64,000 bases of DNA from Ahaetulla prasina. Taxonomy: Eukaryota > Chordata > Lepidosauria > Squamata > Colubridae. Below, in pieces: positions 43,300 to 52,990 of this stretch. The stretch is taken from the NCBI RefSeq assembly GCF_028640845.1, contig NC_080548.1, forward strand, positions 21,343,821-21,407,820, written 5' to 3'. Within the stretch, counting starts at the first letter, position 1, and each line of letters begins with the position of its first letter. Under the pieces are notes generated by a model. That model saw only the letters and a program-made list of their open reading frames with translations, was not told where the DNA came from and searched no databases. The translations under genes and the position numbers were made by a program.

Positions 43300-43476
43300 A
43301 ATGGGTAAGGCGTTTTCTAATGTCGGCCACTTTTGTAATATGCTCTGTTTTAAATTTTTTGTTTTAATTGTATATGTATTGGATTTTTTATCTTTTGGCT
43401 GTACACCGCCCTGAGTCCTTCGGGAGAAGGGCGGTATAAAAATCTAATAAAATAAATAAATAAATAAATAAATAAA
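43300..43476 (+). mobile_element. L2-type LINE 3' UTR
   Basis: GGCTGTACACCGCCCTGAGT ... GGGAGAAGGGCGGTATAAAA plus (AATA)n tail. Only the UTR is recognisable; its 5' limit is approximate. Confidence 0.85.
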
Positions 43477-43775
43477 TTTGTAGGAACGCAGCCAAAGTTT
43501 CAGGACTTAAAGTATTAGGAAACGTTATTGTTTTTTTAGCAAGTACAATTGGATGGAAGTCCCGGGAAATCCCGCCTAATGCATAAGAAAACAATGCATG
43601 CTGCTCTGAGATTTCAGATTCCCCATGTTGGATATAAAGACTTGATATGATAAGCATGGATTAAGTGGTATGGGATTAAAGAGCATAAAGTATCCTGGAC
43701 CCCAGAAATAAAGGTACATGGGGAGACAAAAAATAATCTATTGATGAGTGGACAGTAGGGCTGAAATGCACACAT

Positions 43776-43925
43776 GCATAAACTAATCAAGGAGAGAAGC
43801 AACCAAGAACTAAGGAGAAATTTCCTGACAGTCAAAACAATTAATCAGTGGAATGACTTTTGCCTCTGGAAGTTGTGAATGCTCCAACGCTGGAAGTTTT
43901 TAAGAAGAGTTAACCATTTGTCTGC
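43776..43925 (+). mobile_element. CR1 3' fragment
   Basis: ACTAATCAAGGAGAGAAGCA ... TGGAAGTTTTTAAGAAGAG, the C-terminal CR1 region with a small deletion; 3' tail lost. Confidence 0.82.
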
Positions 43926-43984
43926 AATGGTATCACATTTCCTGAGTAGTGGGATAGCAGGTTTCCTGAGCAGGGAGTTCAGAT

Positions 43985-44296
43985 CAGTGGTGGGTTGCCC
44001 CCGGTTCGGTCTGGTTCTTGCGAACCGGTTGTAAAACAAGGGGCGGGCTCTGTCCATCCACCCAGATGTCGTCATGGACTGAAGCTCGCGCGCATGCACG
44101 ATCCCGTTGCGAACCTGTTGTGGCTCCCACCCCCGAACCTGGCCCCATGCCCGAAAGTGCCTTGGAGCCGGGCCTGCTGCCAGAAAGTGACTCAGAGCCA
44201 GGCCTGCTGCCAGAAAGTGACTTGGACAGTGAGGGGGAAGGGTTAGGGTTAGGACATAACAGAACCGGTAGTAAAGGTAAGTAGAACCCATCGCTG
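43985..44296. mobile_element. hAT MITE, family B, hosting a 146-bp LTR
   Basis: CAGTGGTGGGTTGCCCC ... GTAGAACCCATCGCTG. Perfect 8-bp duplication gttcagat (43977-43984, 44297-44304). Related to 48393-48567 and 62654-62798. Confidence 0.94.
44116..44261. mobile_element. Very short solo LTR-like insertion
   Basis: TGTTGTGGCTCCC ... GGACATAACA, 146 bp, with TG...CA ends and perfect 5-bp duplication gaacc (44111-44115, 44262-44266). Contains two tandem copies of a unit of about 30 bp (GGGCCTGCTGCCAGAAAGTG / AGGCCTGCTGCCAGAAAGTG). Either a strongly deleted LTR or a miniature LTR-type element. The 5-bp duplication and ends exclude hAT. Confidence 0.75.
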
Positions 44297-44317
44297 GTTC
44301 AGATCAGATCAGATTAA

Positions 44318-44765
44318 CAGAGTTGGAAGGGACCTTGTAGGTCATCTAGTCTAACCCCCACCCCTACCCTACACCATTTTTGACAGATGGCAGTCCAGTC
44401 TTTTCTTGAAAGCATCCAGGGATGAAGCTCCCACAACTTCTGACGGCAAAGCTGTTCCATTGGTTGATTGTTCGCAGAAAATTTTCTCCTTATTTCCAGG
44501 TTGAATCTCTCCTTGATCAGTTTCCATCCATTATTCCTTGTCTGGCAAACGATCTATTTTTGGAAAATAGCTTGACCCCCTCCTCTCTGTGGCAACCCCT
44601 CAAATATTGGAAGACTGCTTTCATGTCTCCCCTGGTCCTTCTCTTCACTAGACTAGCCATGGCCAGTTCCTGCAATCGTTCATCGTATGTTTTAACCTCC
44701 AGTCCCCCAGTCATCTTGGTTGCTCTTCTCTGCACTTTTTCTAGAGTCTCAAACATCTTTTTTAT
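44318..44765 (-). mobile_element. CR1 LINE 3' fragment, older subfamily
   Basis: Opens AGTTGGAAGGGACCTTGTAG; the minus strand encodes [20 protein letters not shown] and LAMASLVKRRTRGDMKAVFQ. More diverged from the other copies (KAVFQYLRGCHREEG). Confidence 0.87.
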
Positions 44766-45428
44766 AGCGGACGTCCAAAGTTCCTTCCGACTCTCTTATT
44801 TTGTTATTCTGAAGTCTAATGTTGATCCTAAACTTACCGGAGCAAAAAAATTTTTGCTTTTCTTCCTTCTCTGAAGCAAAGACTAAAAGGGGCCTCTAAT
44901 AACTGGCTGAGGCCTTCATTCTACTTCTGAGTGCTAATTTAAATGCAACACACATTGACATAGATCTGTGAGGGGCGGTGCTGAATCCAGCTCAATTTTG
45001 CCCGTGATTATACATTTCCATGCAATTTATTTCTTTTTAAAAAAAAAAAAAATCCCTTCCTTTCTTTTCTAAACTCTAGGCATTGTGTCTTATGTTTGTA
45101 GTTATTATCTTGTTAATGTAGATTATGCTATAGTGTTTGGAATGTGTTGAAATCAATACTTGTGCTTTTGTTTCTTTGTTTTCACTTTTCAGTTTAATAA
45201 AGAGGGGTTTTTTTTAAAAAAATTTTTAAAATGAATAAAATGCAGGGTTTAGCTAGCACTGTTTGTTTTCTTTCGTTCTGTTACAGTTCTTGTTATATCT
45301 TACATTTCATTGGCTATCAAATCGAATTAAAATTCTGCTGCAAGACCCAGGAAATGGCTAGCTGCTTTGGTGCCCTGATATCTGGTGATTCAAGAAGCCA
45401 TTCCCATACAGGTGAACTTGAAAGTAAT
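44766..45428. other. No recognised feature
   Basis: About 660 bp, AT-rich with poly-A/T runs; nothing supported. Confidence 0.5.
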
Positions 45429-45486
45429 ACAGGTAGCCCTTGATTTACCAGTGGTTGATTAGCAACTGTTTGAAGTTACAATGAAC

Positions 45487-46752
45487 CAGTGGTGAAATCC
45501 AACTTTTTTTTACCACCGGTTCTGTGGGTGTGGTTTGGTGAGCGTGGTGTGGCGTGGCGTGGTGGGCTTGGCTTGGTGGGCAGGGAACAGGAAGAATACT
45601 GCAAAATCTCCATTCCCACCCCACTCCAGGGGAAGGATACTGCAAAATCTCCATTCCCACCCCACTCCAGGGGAAGGATATTGCAAAATCTCCATTCCCA
45701 CCCCACCCTAGGGGAAGGATATTGCAAAATCTCCATTCCCACCCCCTTCCAGGGGAAGGATACTGCAAAATCTCCATTCTCACCCCACTCCAGTGAAAGG
45801 ATACTGCAAAATCTCCATTCCCACCCCACTCCAGGGGAAGGATACTGCAAAATCTCCATTCCCACCCCTCCCCAGGGGAAGGATATTGCAAAATCTACAT
45901 TCTCACCCCACTCCAGGGGAAGGATACTGCAAAATCTACATTCCCACCCCACCCCAGGGAAAGGATACTGCAAAATCTCCATTCCCACCCCACTCCAGGG
46001 GAAGAATATTGCAAAATCTCCATTCCCACCCCTCCCCAGGGGAAGGATACTGCAAAATCTACATTCTCACCCCACTCCAGGGGAAGGATACTGCAAAATC
46101 TACATTCCCACCCCTCCCCAGGGGAAGGATATTGCAAAATCTACATTCTCACCCCACTCCAGGGGAAGGATACTGCAAAATCTCCATTCCCACCCCACTC
46201 CAGGGGAAGGATACTGCAAAATCTACATTCTCACCCCACTCCAGGGGAAGGATACTGCAAAATCTCCATTCCCACCCCACTCCAGGGGAAGGATACTGCA
46301 AAATCTCCATTCCCACCCCACTCCAGGGGAAGGATACTGCAAAATCTACATTCTCACCCCACTCCAGGGGAAGGATACTGCAAAATCTCCATTCCCACCC
46401 CACTCCAGGGGAAGGATACTGCAAAATCTACATTCTCACCCCACTCCAGGGGAAGGATACTGCAAAATCTACATTCTCACCCCACTCCAGGGGAAGGATA
46501 CTGCAAAATCTACATTCTCACCCCACTCCAGGGGAAGGATACTGCAAAATCTCCATTCCCACCCCACTCCAGGGGAAGGATACTGCAAAATCTCCATTCC
46601 CACCCCACTCCAGGGGAAGGATATTGCAAAATCCCCATTCCCTCCCTACTTTGGGGCCAGCCAGAGGTGGTATTTGCCGGTTCTCCGAACTGCTCAAAAT
46701 TTCCGCTGCCGGTTCTCCAGAACCTGTCAGAACCTGCTGGATTTCACCCTTG
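45487..46752 (+). mobile_element. hAT MITE, family A, expanded by a 41-bp tandem array
   Basis: CAGTGGTGAAATCC ... GGATTTCACCCTTG with a perfect 8-bp duplication caatgaac (45479-45486, 46753-46760). Other family A copies are 245-443 bp; this one is 1266 bp because the internal unit has amplified to 26 copies. The duplication shows the element is still bounded as a single insertion, so the array grew in place or was inserted already enlarged. Confidence 0.95.
45587..46640. repeat. 26 x 41-bp minisatellite
   Basis: The GCAAAATC marker recurs from 45601 to 46626, exactly 25 periods of 41 bp, so the total shows no net indel. Two main variants differ at CTCCATTCCC versus CTACATTCTC; the second is concentrated in the right half in a semi-regular alternation. 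As 41 is not a multiple of 3 and no unit carries a stop, a 455-codon frame runs through, cycling a 41-residue repeat over three units. This is not a gene. Confidence 0.95.
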
Positions 46753-46892
46753 CAATGAACCTTGAAAAAGCTACTTTCAACCCGGATTTGAAATTCCAAC
46801 ATCCACCCAGCCCCCACGGACCTCATGACCACATTGAGTGCTCATCAATTGTGTAACCCAGAGAAGCAAAGGGCAGCAATTAAACTGGAAAT

Positions 46893-47190
46893 ATGTGTCT
46901 GGAGATTCTCAGACATCCAGGTCATGGTTGTCCCAAAGGTCCTTTTTTTTTTTCAAGAGGCAACTGGACTTTCTGGTTTTTTCTTTGAAGACGTTTTGCT
47001 TCTCATTCAAGAAGCTTCTTCAGCTCTGACTGGATGGTGGGGAATGGAAGGATTTATACTCATGCAGACAGCTGGACATTTGAATTCTTTTAGCAGGTCA
47101 TTAAGGTCACCTGGAGGTTTATCTGTGTCCTCAGGGTCACCTGAGTGGTGCAAATGGGTGTAGAGCCTTCTTGAAACTGTTGAAAGGACT
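46893..47190 (-). mobile_element. Penelope-like terminal fragment
   Basis: On plus: GGTTGTCCCAAAGGTCC ... GAAGACGTTTTGCTTCTCAT ... CAAGAAGCTTCTTCAGCTC ... TGGATGGTGGGGAATGGAAG. Sequence around the hammerhead-like core and the following GGAACTGG-type region resembles Penelope-like terminal repeats. No RT or GIY-YIG domain is visible. Confidence 0.55.
46994..47023 (-). ncRNA. Hammerhead-ribozyme-like core
   Basis: Minus strand: CUGAAGA (matches CUGANGA), a perfect 6-bp stem GCUUCU/AGAAGC with a short loop, then AAAA where GAAA is expected, followed by CGUC. One core base changed, so this copy is probably inactive. Confidence 0.5.
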
Positions 47191-47734
47191 GTGTTGTAGA
47201 CTGGAGATAGATTATATCATAAATTATTTGAATCCCACCACTGGTGGCTGTGAATTTTGGGAACTGCAGTTCAGTGCCAGGTTGAGGAAGTCTGTCCTAT
47301 CTGATGCAAGCTGAAAATGAAATGCGTGCACAAACAGGAGCGTATGCTTTTTCTTGTGTTTTAAAAGTGACTCCTGTTGAAATTAGGAAAAGCACAAAAG
47401 TTTGCCAAGCCAGTTAAGAGATAAGTCTCTTATCTTTTCTGATCCCCACCCCTTACAAGTTAGCATCTTTGAACATGTGGAAATTCACCATACCTTGTAC
47501 AGACATGAGCATTATTCCGCTGAGAGAAAATGCTCTCCGGTGGGTAATCTTCTCAAAGCATTTTGAGATTTGGTACTGTTTTTCCCAGTATATGGTTAAT
47601 GTAGAAGTATTAGACTAAGATTGGGAAAATCCAGTTCAAATGCCCACTTAGCCATCAGGCGGTTGGGCTGACCTGAGATCAATCTTTAATTGCCAAACAC
47701 ATCTGCCTCGCAGATGTTATGGACATGTCCTTCT
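47191..47734. other. Mostly unassigned; hAT right-end scrap
   Basis: 47222-47243 (AATTATTTGAATCCCACCACTG) is a bare right terminus of a hAT element. The rest is unrecognised. Confidence 0.4.
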
Positions 47735-48180
47735 TATATATATATATAATTTTTTTATTTTATTTTAATACAAACAATTCATCTTCTATTAAACAGCATG
47801 TCGTCTGGGTATAAATGTCTTATGCAATAACAATTAAAATTGACAGCCATATTCATTATTTGTCTACGCTTAACTTAATACTGATATACATATCATATCT
47901 AATACTATAACAATCCTCATCTTAACTTATTTAATACTATTGATATATTTTTTATATTTCACTAATCTACTTCTGTTTCTAACTTTCATACTTATTCTCT
48001 AGCCATCAGTAGAATAGTTCCCGTAAAATATAATATTCATTTTGTTCCTTCTCTTTAATTGCAAGGGTTAGCCTGTTCATTTCTGCATATTCTAATATTT
48101 TCCTAATATTCGATTCCATAGGAATCTCTTCACTTTTCCAGTTTTGTACAAATACAATCCCCTTGTGTTTCCTGTTTCTA
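47735..48180 (-). pseudogene. L1-type LINE 3' fragment
   Basis: The minus strand of about 48150-48030 reads NWKSEEIPMESNIRKILEYA and EMNRLTLAIKEKEQ, the C-terminal ORF2 text of squamate L1 elements, with an AT-rich decayed tail toward 47735. Short and frameshifted. The only L1 trace I see in the window. Confidence 0.65.
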
Positions 48181-48392
48181 GTCTCCAGTCTACGGAGAAG
48201 TCTAGCTACTTATTCACTTCGGTTGGGCAATCAGAATTAACTGCAATTTGGGGGGTTGTTCATGGAGGAGGAATTACTACCATTGGCCAATGAACTAGAA
48301 GAGCCTGGCTATTCCTTCTTTTGAAATCTCCTTCAATGGCGGCAGATGTATAGAGGCTCTTAAGGATAGGTAATCTTTTGATGAGCAGGACC

Positions 48393-48567
48393 CAGTGGTG
48401 GGTTGCCCCAGGTTCGGACCAGTTCTATAGAACCGGTAGTAAAACCAGCGGGAGGCTCTGCCCACCAACCCTGATGTTATCATAGGTGATATGCGCATGT
48501 GCAGAAGTTTGGCGTACACATGATCCCATTGTGAACTGGTAGTAAAGGTAAGTAGAACCCACCCCTG
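48393..48567. mobile_element. hAT MITE, family B
   Basis: CAGTGGTGGGTTGCCCC ... GTAGAACCCACCCCTG, 175 bp. Flanks gcaggacc/gcaggaac match 7 of 8. Represents the family B form without an LTR. Confidence 0.92.
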
Positions 48568-48689
48568 GCAGGAACCATTCTTTATATATAGTGAGAAGGC
48601 TACAGTAAACAGAGGCATATTACATCTTGCCAGGCAAGGCCCATTTCAAGTTATTCTATTTGATTTTTCCCAGGTTGTCTTTAATTAAA

Positions 48690-49000
48690 AGGTAAAGGTT
48701 CCCCTTGTCCAGTCTTGTCCATCTCTGTTTCTTAGCCGAGGGAGCCAGTGTTGTCCAAAGAAAGTTTTGTGGTCATTTGGCGCTGGCATGACTATGCGCC
48801 AAGGTTCATGGACCACTGTTACCTTCCCACTGAAGTGGTACCTATTTATCTACTTGCATTTCCATGCTTTCTAACTACTAGCTTGACAGGAGCTGGGGCA
48901 AGAATGGGAGTTCAACCCACCACATGGCCCCCTGGGACATATCGAACTGCCAACCTTTCGGTAGACAAGCTCAGCGTCTTAACCGCTAGGCCACCACACC
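48690..49000 (-). mobile_element. Sauria/Squam1-type SINE
   Basis: On plus: AAAGGTAAAGGTTCCCCTTG (tail reversed) ... ACTGCCAACCTTTCGG ... GCGTCTTAACCGCTAGGCC (head reversed). Diverged; no duplication seen. Confidence 0.88.
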
Positions 49001-49379
49001 TCCTTTTCCTTATTATGCAAATCCTGTTTTAGGGTACATGCTACTGTGTGCCATTCTGATCTCAGAAAAGTTGGGAAACATGAACAGCTGTGGTTGAACG
49101 CTCAACCACAGCTATTCACTTTTTCCAACCTTTTTTGAGATCTGTGGGCTGCTGAGAGGCATTTTATGGGGCCACAAAGCCCTACAGCTTTCAGGATGCC
49201 TGTCCCTCGGCTAGCCACCACTCCTCCAGCTTTCTTTCCTGTTCCTTCAAGGCATCCCCCAGCCCCATCCCTCCACAGAGAAATGTTTAGACAGATGTAG
49301 TTGCCCAAGCTGTATTCTGAGCTTCCCGGTCGCATGAGCCGGCAGACAAAGTCCTCAGCGTCTCTTAGCGTCTTAGATC
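49001..49379. other. No recognised feature
   Basis: About 380 bp, nothing supported. Confidence 0.5.
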
Positions 49380-50120
49380 AAATGATCTAAGTGCCAAAGC
49401 CCACTGCAACTACATTGCCAAAAAGGCTTTAAGAGTTGTAAATCTAATCTTACGTAGTTTCTTCTCCAGAAATATTACACTACTAACTGGAGCATACAAA
49501 ACATTTGCTAGACCAATTCTCGATTACAGCTCGCCTGTCTGGAACCCACACTGCATTTCGGACATTAATACAATTGAGTGTGTCCAGAAATATTTTACAA
49601 GAAGAGTTCTCTACTCCTCTGATCACAACAAAATATCTTATGCCACCAGACTTGAAATCCTGGGTTTAGAAAATTTAGAACTCCGCCGCCTTCGGCATGA
49701 CCTGAGTATAAATTCATAAAATCATCTGCTACAATGTCCTTCCTGTCGAAGACTACTTTGGCTTCAACCACTATACAATACACTACACTACACAATACAC
49801 GAGCACACAATAGATTTAAAGTGAACCGTTCAAATCTTGATTGCAGAAAATACGACTTCAGTAACAGAGTTGTTAATGCCTGGAATGCACTACCTGACTC
49901 TGTGGTCTCTTCCCAAAATCCCCAAAGCTTTAACCAAAGACTATCTACTATTGACCTCACCCCATTCCTAAGAGGTCTGTAAGGGGCGTGCATAAGAGCA
50001 CCAGCGTGCCTACCGTTCCTGTCCTAATGTTCCCTTTGGTTGTATCCAATTCGTATGGTTATTTCATGCTTATACTTATATATATTGTTGTGTTTGACAA
50101 ATAAATAAATAAATAAAAAT
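49380..50120 (+). pseudogene. CR1-superfamily LINE 3' end
   Basis: The longest copy of the family at 9070-9580. It includes decayed IRPILEYSSPVWNP-like sequence (49500-49560), then in frame KYDFSNRVVNAWNALPDSVV and STIDLTPFLRGL with the stop at 49979-49981. 3' UTR GGGGCGTGCATAAGAGCAC and an (AATA)n tail follow. A (CTACA)n-like insertion at 49775-49800 lies inside the coding part. Confidence 0.87.
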
Positions 50121-51040
50121 ACGCCAGTACTCCATCTCCGAGCAAACGGTCCAAAATGCCACACCACGGGTAACCTCCCTCCAGTAATGATTTCAGCACA
50201 CACCTTGGTTCTTAAGTACATAGTAAGAAACAGATCAGCGGGAGATTTCTCCTTATGGCTCAGCTGGGAATCATCGTTACCGCCGAGTCCTGCTTCCCCA
50301 GCCAATGGCTGATTTACTCTGATCCGCTCTATTGGTTTTATTGAGTGAAGGTAGTGATACCTGAAGAGAGACACAGAGAGGAAAAATCCGACTTGCCCAA
50401 GCGCAGAGACACCTTTAAGTTTCTGCTCAGTGTGTGTGTGTGCGCGCGTGTGCATATCTAGCTACATTCCCACCCACCCCCTCTTTTTTTCCCCCCTTTT
50501 CTTTTTAAATTGCACCAGAATTATTTGTCATGTTTTATGCACCCATCTGCTTGCTGTAGTCTCTCAATAAATCAGGTTCCCCTGCTTGTGCGCGCGCTGT
50601 GGCGGCTGCACACGTGTCTCCTTTCCATGTAGATTACTTATGATGAGAGCCTAATTAGACCCAGGGAAGCCTGCCTACTGAGCAAGCCTGGGGAGAACTT
50701 AATTAAAGTCAATGGAGAAAATTATAGGTGAACGGAAAAATTAGGGCAGCAAAAAGAAGACGGGGAGGGAGAAAGAGAGCAAGAGACGAATAATGGAGTG
50801 AGATATTTTTTTTTTTTAAAAAAAAAGGAGAAACAGAGGAAAAGGCAGCTAACTAGGAAAATCCTTCCTTGAAACTCACTTGCTAGAGGCAAAAGAGGCA
50901 TAGGCCATATTCCACTAGGAAGTTTATTATGGAAGGCTTCTCTGCTGCAGACGGCTTTCCCGGTGGTGCGGCTAGAGAATTTTATTTGACAAACTGGTAC
51001 CTTACAGGTATATCAGGGATCTCTTTCAACAATTCCAACA
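50121..51040. other. Repeat-free stretch, candidate conserved non-coding DNA
   Basis: About 920 bp. 50500-50760 includes GCCTAATTAGACCC, CTTAATTAAAGTCAATGG and TATTTGTCATG, typical of vertebrate CNEs. A 143-codon minus frame at 50024-50455 begins in a TG/CA run and has no recognisable domain. Confidence 0.4.
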
Positions 51041-51042
51041 AT

Positions 51043-51500
51043 TCTAAGGGGTGTGCATAAGAGCGCAAGCGTGCCTACCGATCCTGTCCTATTGTTTCCT
51101 TTCGTTATATCCAATTAATATTATTTATTTTTTTATTTATTTGCATTTATATCCTGCTCTTCTCCGAAGACTCAGGGCGGCTTACACTATGTTAAGCAAT
51201 AGTCTTCATCCGTTTGTATATTATATACAAAGTCAACTTATTGCCCCCAACAATCTGGGTCCTCATTTTACCTACTTTATAAAGGATGGAAGGCTGAGTC
51301 AATCTTGGGCCTGGTGGGACTTGAACCTGCAGTAATTGCAAGCAGCTGCTGTTAATAACAGACTGTCTTAACAGTCTGAGCCACCAGAGGCCCTTATAGT
51401 TATTACATACTCATACTCATATATGCTTATATATTGTATAGTTATTTCATGCTTATGCTTATATATACCGTGTGACAAAATAAGTAAATAAATAAAAATA
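51043..51500 (+). mobile_element. CR1-superfamily LINE 3' UTR, split by a SINE
   Basis: GGGGTGTGCATAAGAGCGC ... ATATCCAATTAATA | SINE | TTATAGTTATTAC ... GTGACAAAATAAGTAAATAA. Same UTR as 49980-50120. Confidence 0.83.
51126..51393 (-). mobile_element. tRNA-derived SINE with L2-like tail
   Basis: Reversed copy of 30270-30540: TTTATATCCTGCTCTTCTCC ... AGGGCGGCTTACAC (tail) to GGACTTGAACCTGCAG (B-box) and GAGCCACCAGAGGCCC (head). Confidence 0.88.
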
Positions 51501-51662
51501 AACCAGAATGATTTCTGAGTCCAGCTTCAGTGCACCGGGGGAGGCTACCAAGTTCAGGAAGATTCTTTTTGACTTCATGATCTCATGTTTGAATTTGTGT
51601 GACACTGGGAGGAAGTTTTAGAAAACCCGATGTGCCGCTTGTTTTAATGACAGTTTCTTCCT

Positions 51663-51775
51663 GACAGAATAACAGAGTAGACTTGGAAGGGACCTCGGAG
51701 GTCCTCTAGTCCAACCCCCTGCTCAGGCAGAAAACCCTGCACCATTTCTGACAAATGGTTGTCCAATCACCTCCT
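51663..51775 (-). mobile_element. CR1 3' end fragment
   Basis: AGACTTGGAAGGGACCTCGG ... GACAAATGGTTGTCCAATC, about 110 bp of reversed CR1 3' end. Confidence 0.85.
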
Positions 51776-52218
51776 GGACATAAATAGTTTCAACTTCTAC
51801 CCTCAAAAAAGACGCTATAGGGGTCTGCACACCAAAACAGCTAGACACAAGGACAGGTTTTTCCCCGAATGCCATCACTCTGCTTAACAACTAATTCCAT
51901 CAACACTGTCAAATAATTAACTAAGACTGTATTACTACTATTATTCTCTTCATTACTAGTATCTATATCTCTTCCCACTTATTACTATAACCTTGTTGCT
52001 TGTATCTTTCAATTTATATTGTTTTTATTTGTTTCCTAGTACGACTTGATAACTTATTAGTAACCTTGACTATCATTGAGTGTTGTATCTTTTTATTCTT
52101 GAATCTTGATGAATGTATTTTATTCTCCTTATGTACACTGAGAGCATATACACCTAAGATAAATTCCTTGTGTGTCCAATCATACTTGGCCAATAAAGAA
52201 TTCTATTCTCTTCTGCTG
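51776..52218 (+). mobile_element. CR1-L3 LINE 3' end
   Basis: Forward copy: ACTTCTACCCTCAAAAAAGA (end of ORF), 3' UTR with CTTATGTACACTGAGAGCAT and TGTGTGTCCAATCATACTTG, GCCAATAAAGAATTCTATTC end. Complementary to the text at 4640-5010. Confidence 0.88.
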
Positions 52219-52267
52219 ACGTCGCTATGTTCTTTGCGCATGCACATCCCATTGGACTTAACATAAC

Positions 52268-52990
52268 ATAACAACAGAGTTGGAAGGGACCTTGGAGGCC
52301 TTCTAGTCCAACCCCCTGCCTAGGCAGGAACCCTACACCATCTCAGTCAGATGGTTATCCAACATTTTCTTAAAAATTTCCAGTGTTGGAGCATTCACAA
52401 CTTCTGCAGGCAAGTCGTTCCACTTATTAATTGTTCTAACTGTCAGGAAATTTCTCCTTAGTTCTAAGTTGCTTCTTTCTTTGATCAGTTTCCACCCATT
52501 GCTTCTTGTTCTACCCTCAGGTGCTTTGGAGAACAGTCCGACTCCCTCTTCTTTGTGGCAACCATTCTATTCTATTCTATTCTATTCTATTCTATTCTAT
52601 TCTATTCTATTCTATTCTATTCTATTCTTAAGAAACCTTCAGTGATGAAGCATTCACAAGTTTTTCTCACTGACAGAAATTTCTCCTTAGTTGTAGGCTG
52701 GTTCTCTCCTTGATTAGTTTCCACCCATTGCTTCTTGTCTTGCCTTCTGGTGCTTTGGAAAATAAGTTGACCGCCTCTTTTTTGTGGCAACCCCTCAAAT
52801 ACTGGGACACTGCTATCATGTCACCCCTAGTCCTTCTTTTCTCTAGACTAGCCAGACCCAAATCCTGCAACCGTTCTTCATATGTTTTAGTCTCCAGGCC
52901 TTTAAAGCATCTTAGTTGTTCTTTCTTTGCACTTTTTCCAAAGTCTCAACATCTTTTTTGTAATGCGGTGACAAAAACTGGACGCACCAA
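52268..52990 (-). mobile_element. Two CR1 3' fragments separated by (ATTCT)n
   Basis: 52268-52562: reversed CR1 from AGTTGGAAGGGACCTTGGAG to CTTCTTTGTGGCAACC. 52565-52627: (ATTCT)n. 52628-52990: a second, more diverged CR1 piece (minus strand DLGLASLEKRRTRGDMIAVS). The overlap of content shows two insertions or a duplication. Confidence 0.85.
52565..52627. repeat. (ATTCT)n microsatellite
   Basis: About 12.5 pentamers, same unit as the CR1-L3 tails but with no L3 UTR next to it. Confidence 0.95.

Larger units (their letters stand above)
45430..46800. mobile_element. Truncated Tigger-like MITE hosting family A
   Basis: Left end CAGGTAGCCCTTGATTTACC after TA at 45428-45429, continuing to GTTTGAAGTTACAATGAAC, then the family A insertion, then CTTGAAAAAGCTAC. 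The right end is eroded. Confidence 0.65.

Noticed and set aside
44232..44252. GGGTTAGGGTTAGG as an interstitial telomere
   Set aside because: Only about two units inside an LTR-like insertion; too short to mean anything.
45588..46640. Regular repeats resembling a CRISPR array
   Set aside because: Units are contiguous, with no unique spacers, in a eukaryotic MITE; it is a minisatellite.
52000..52266. 88-codon hydrophobic frame as a membrane protein
   Set aside because: It lies in the CR1-L3 3' UTR; hydrophobicity reflects AT-rich sequence.
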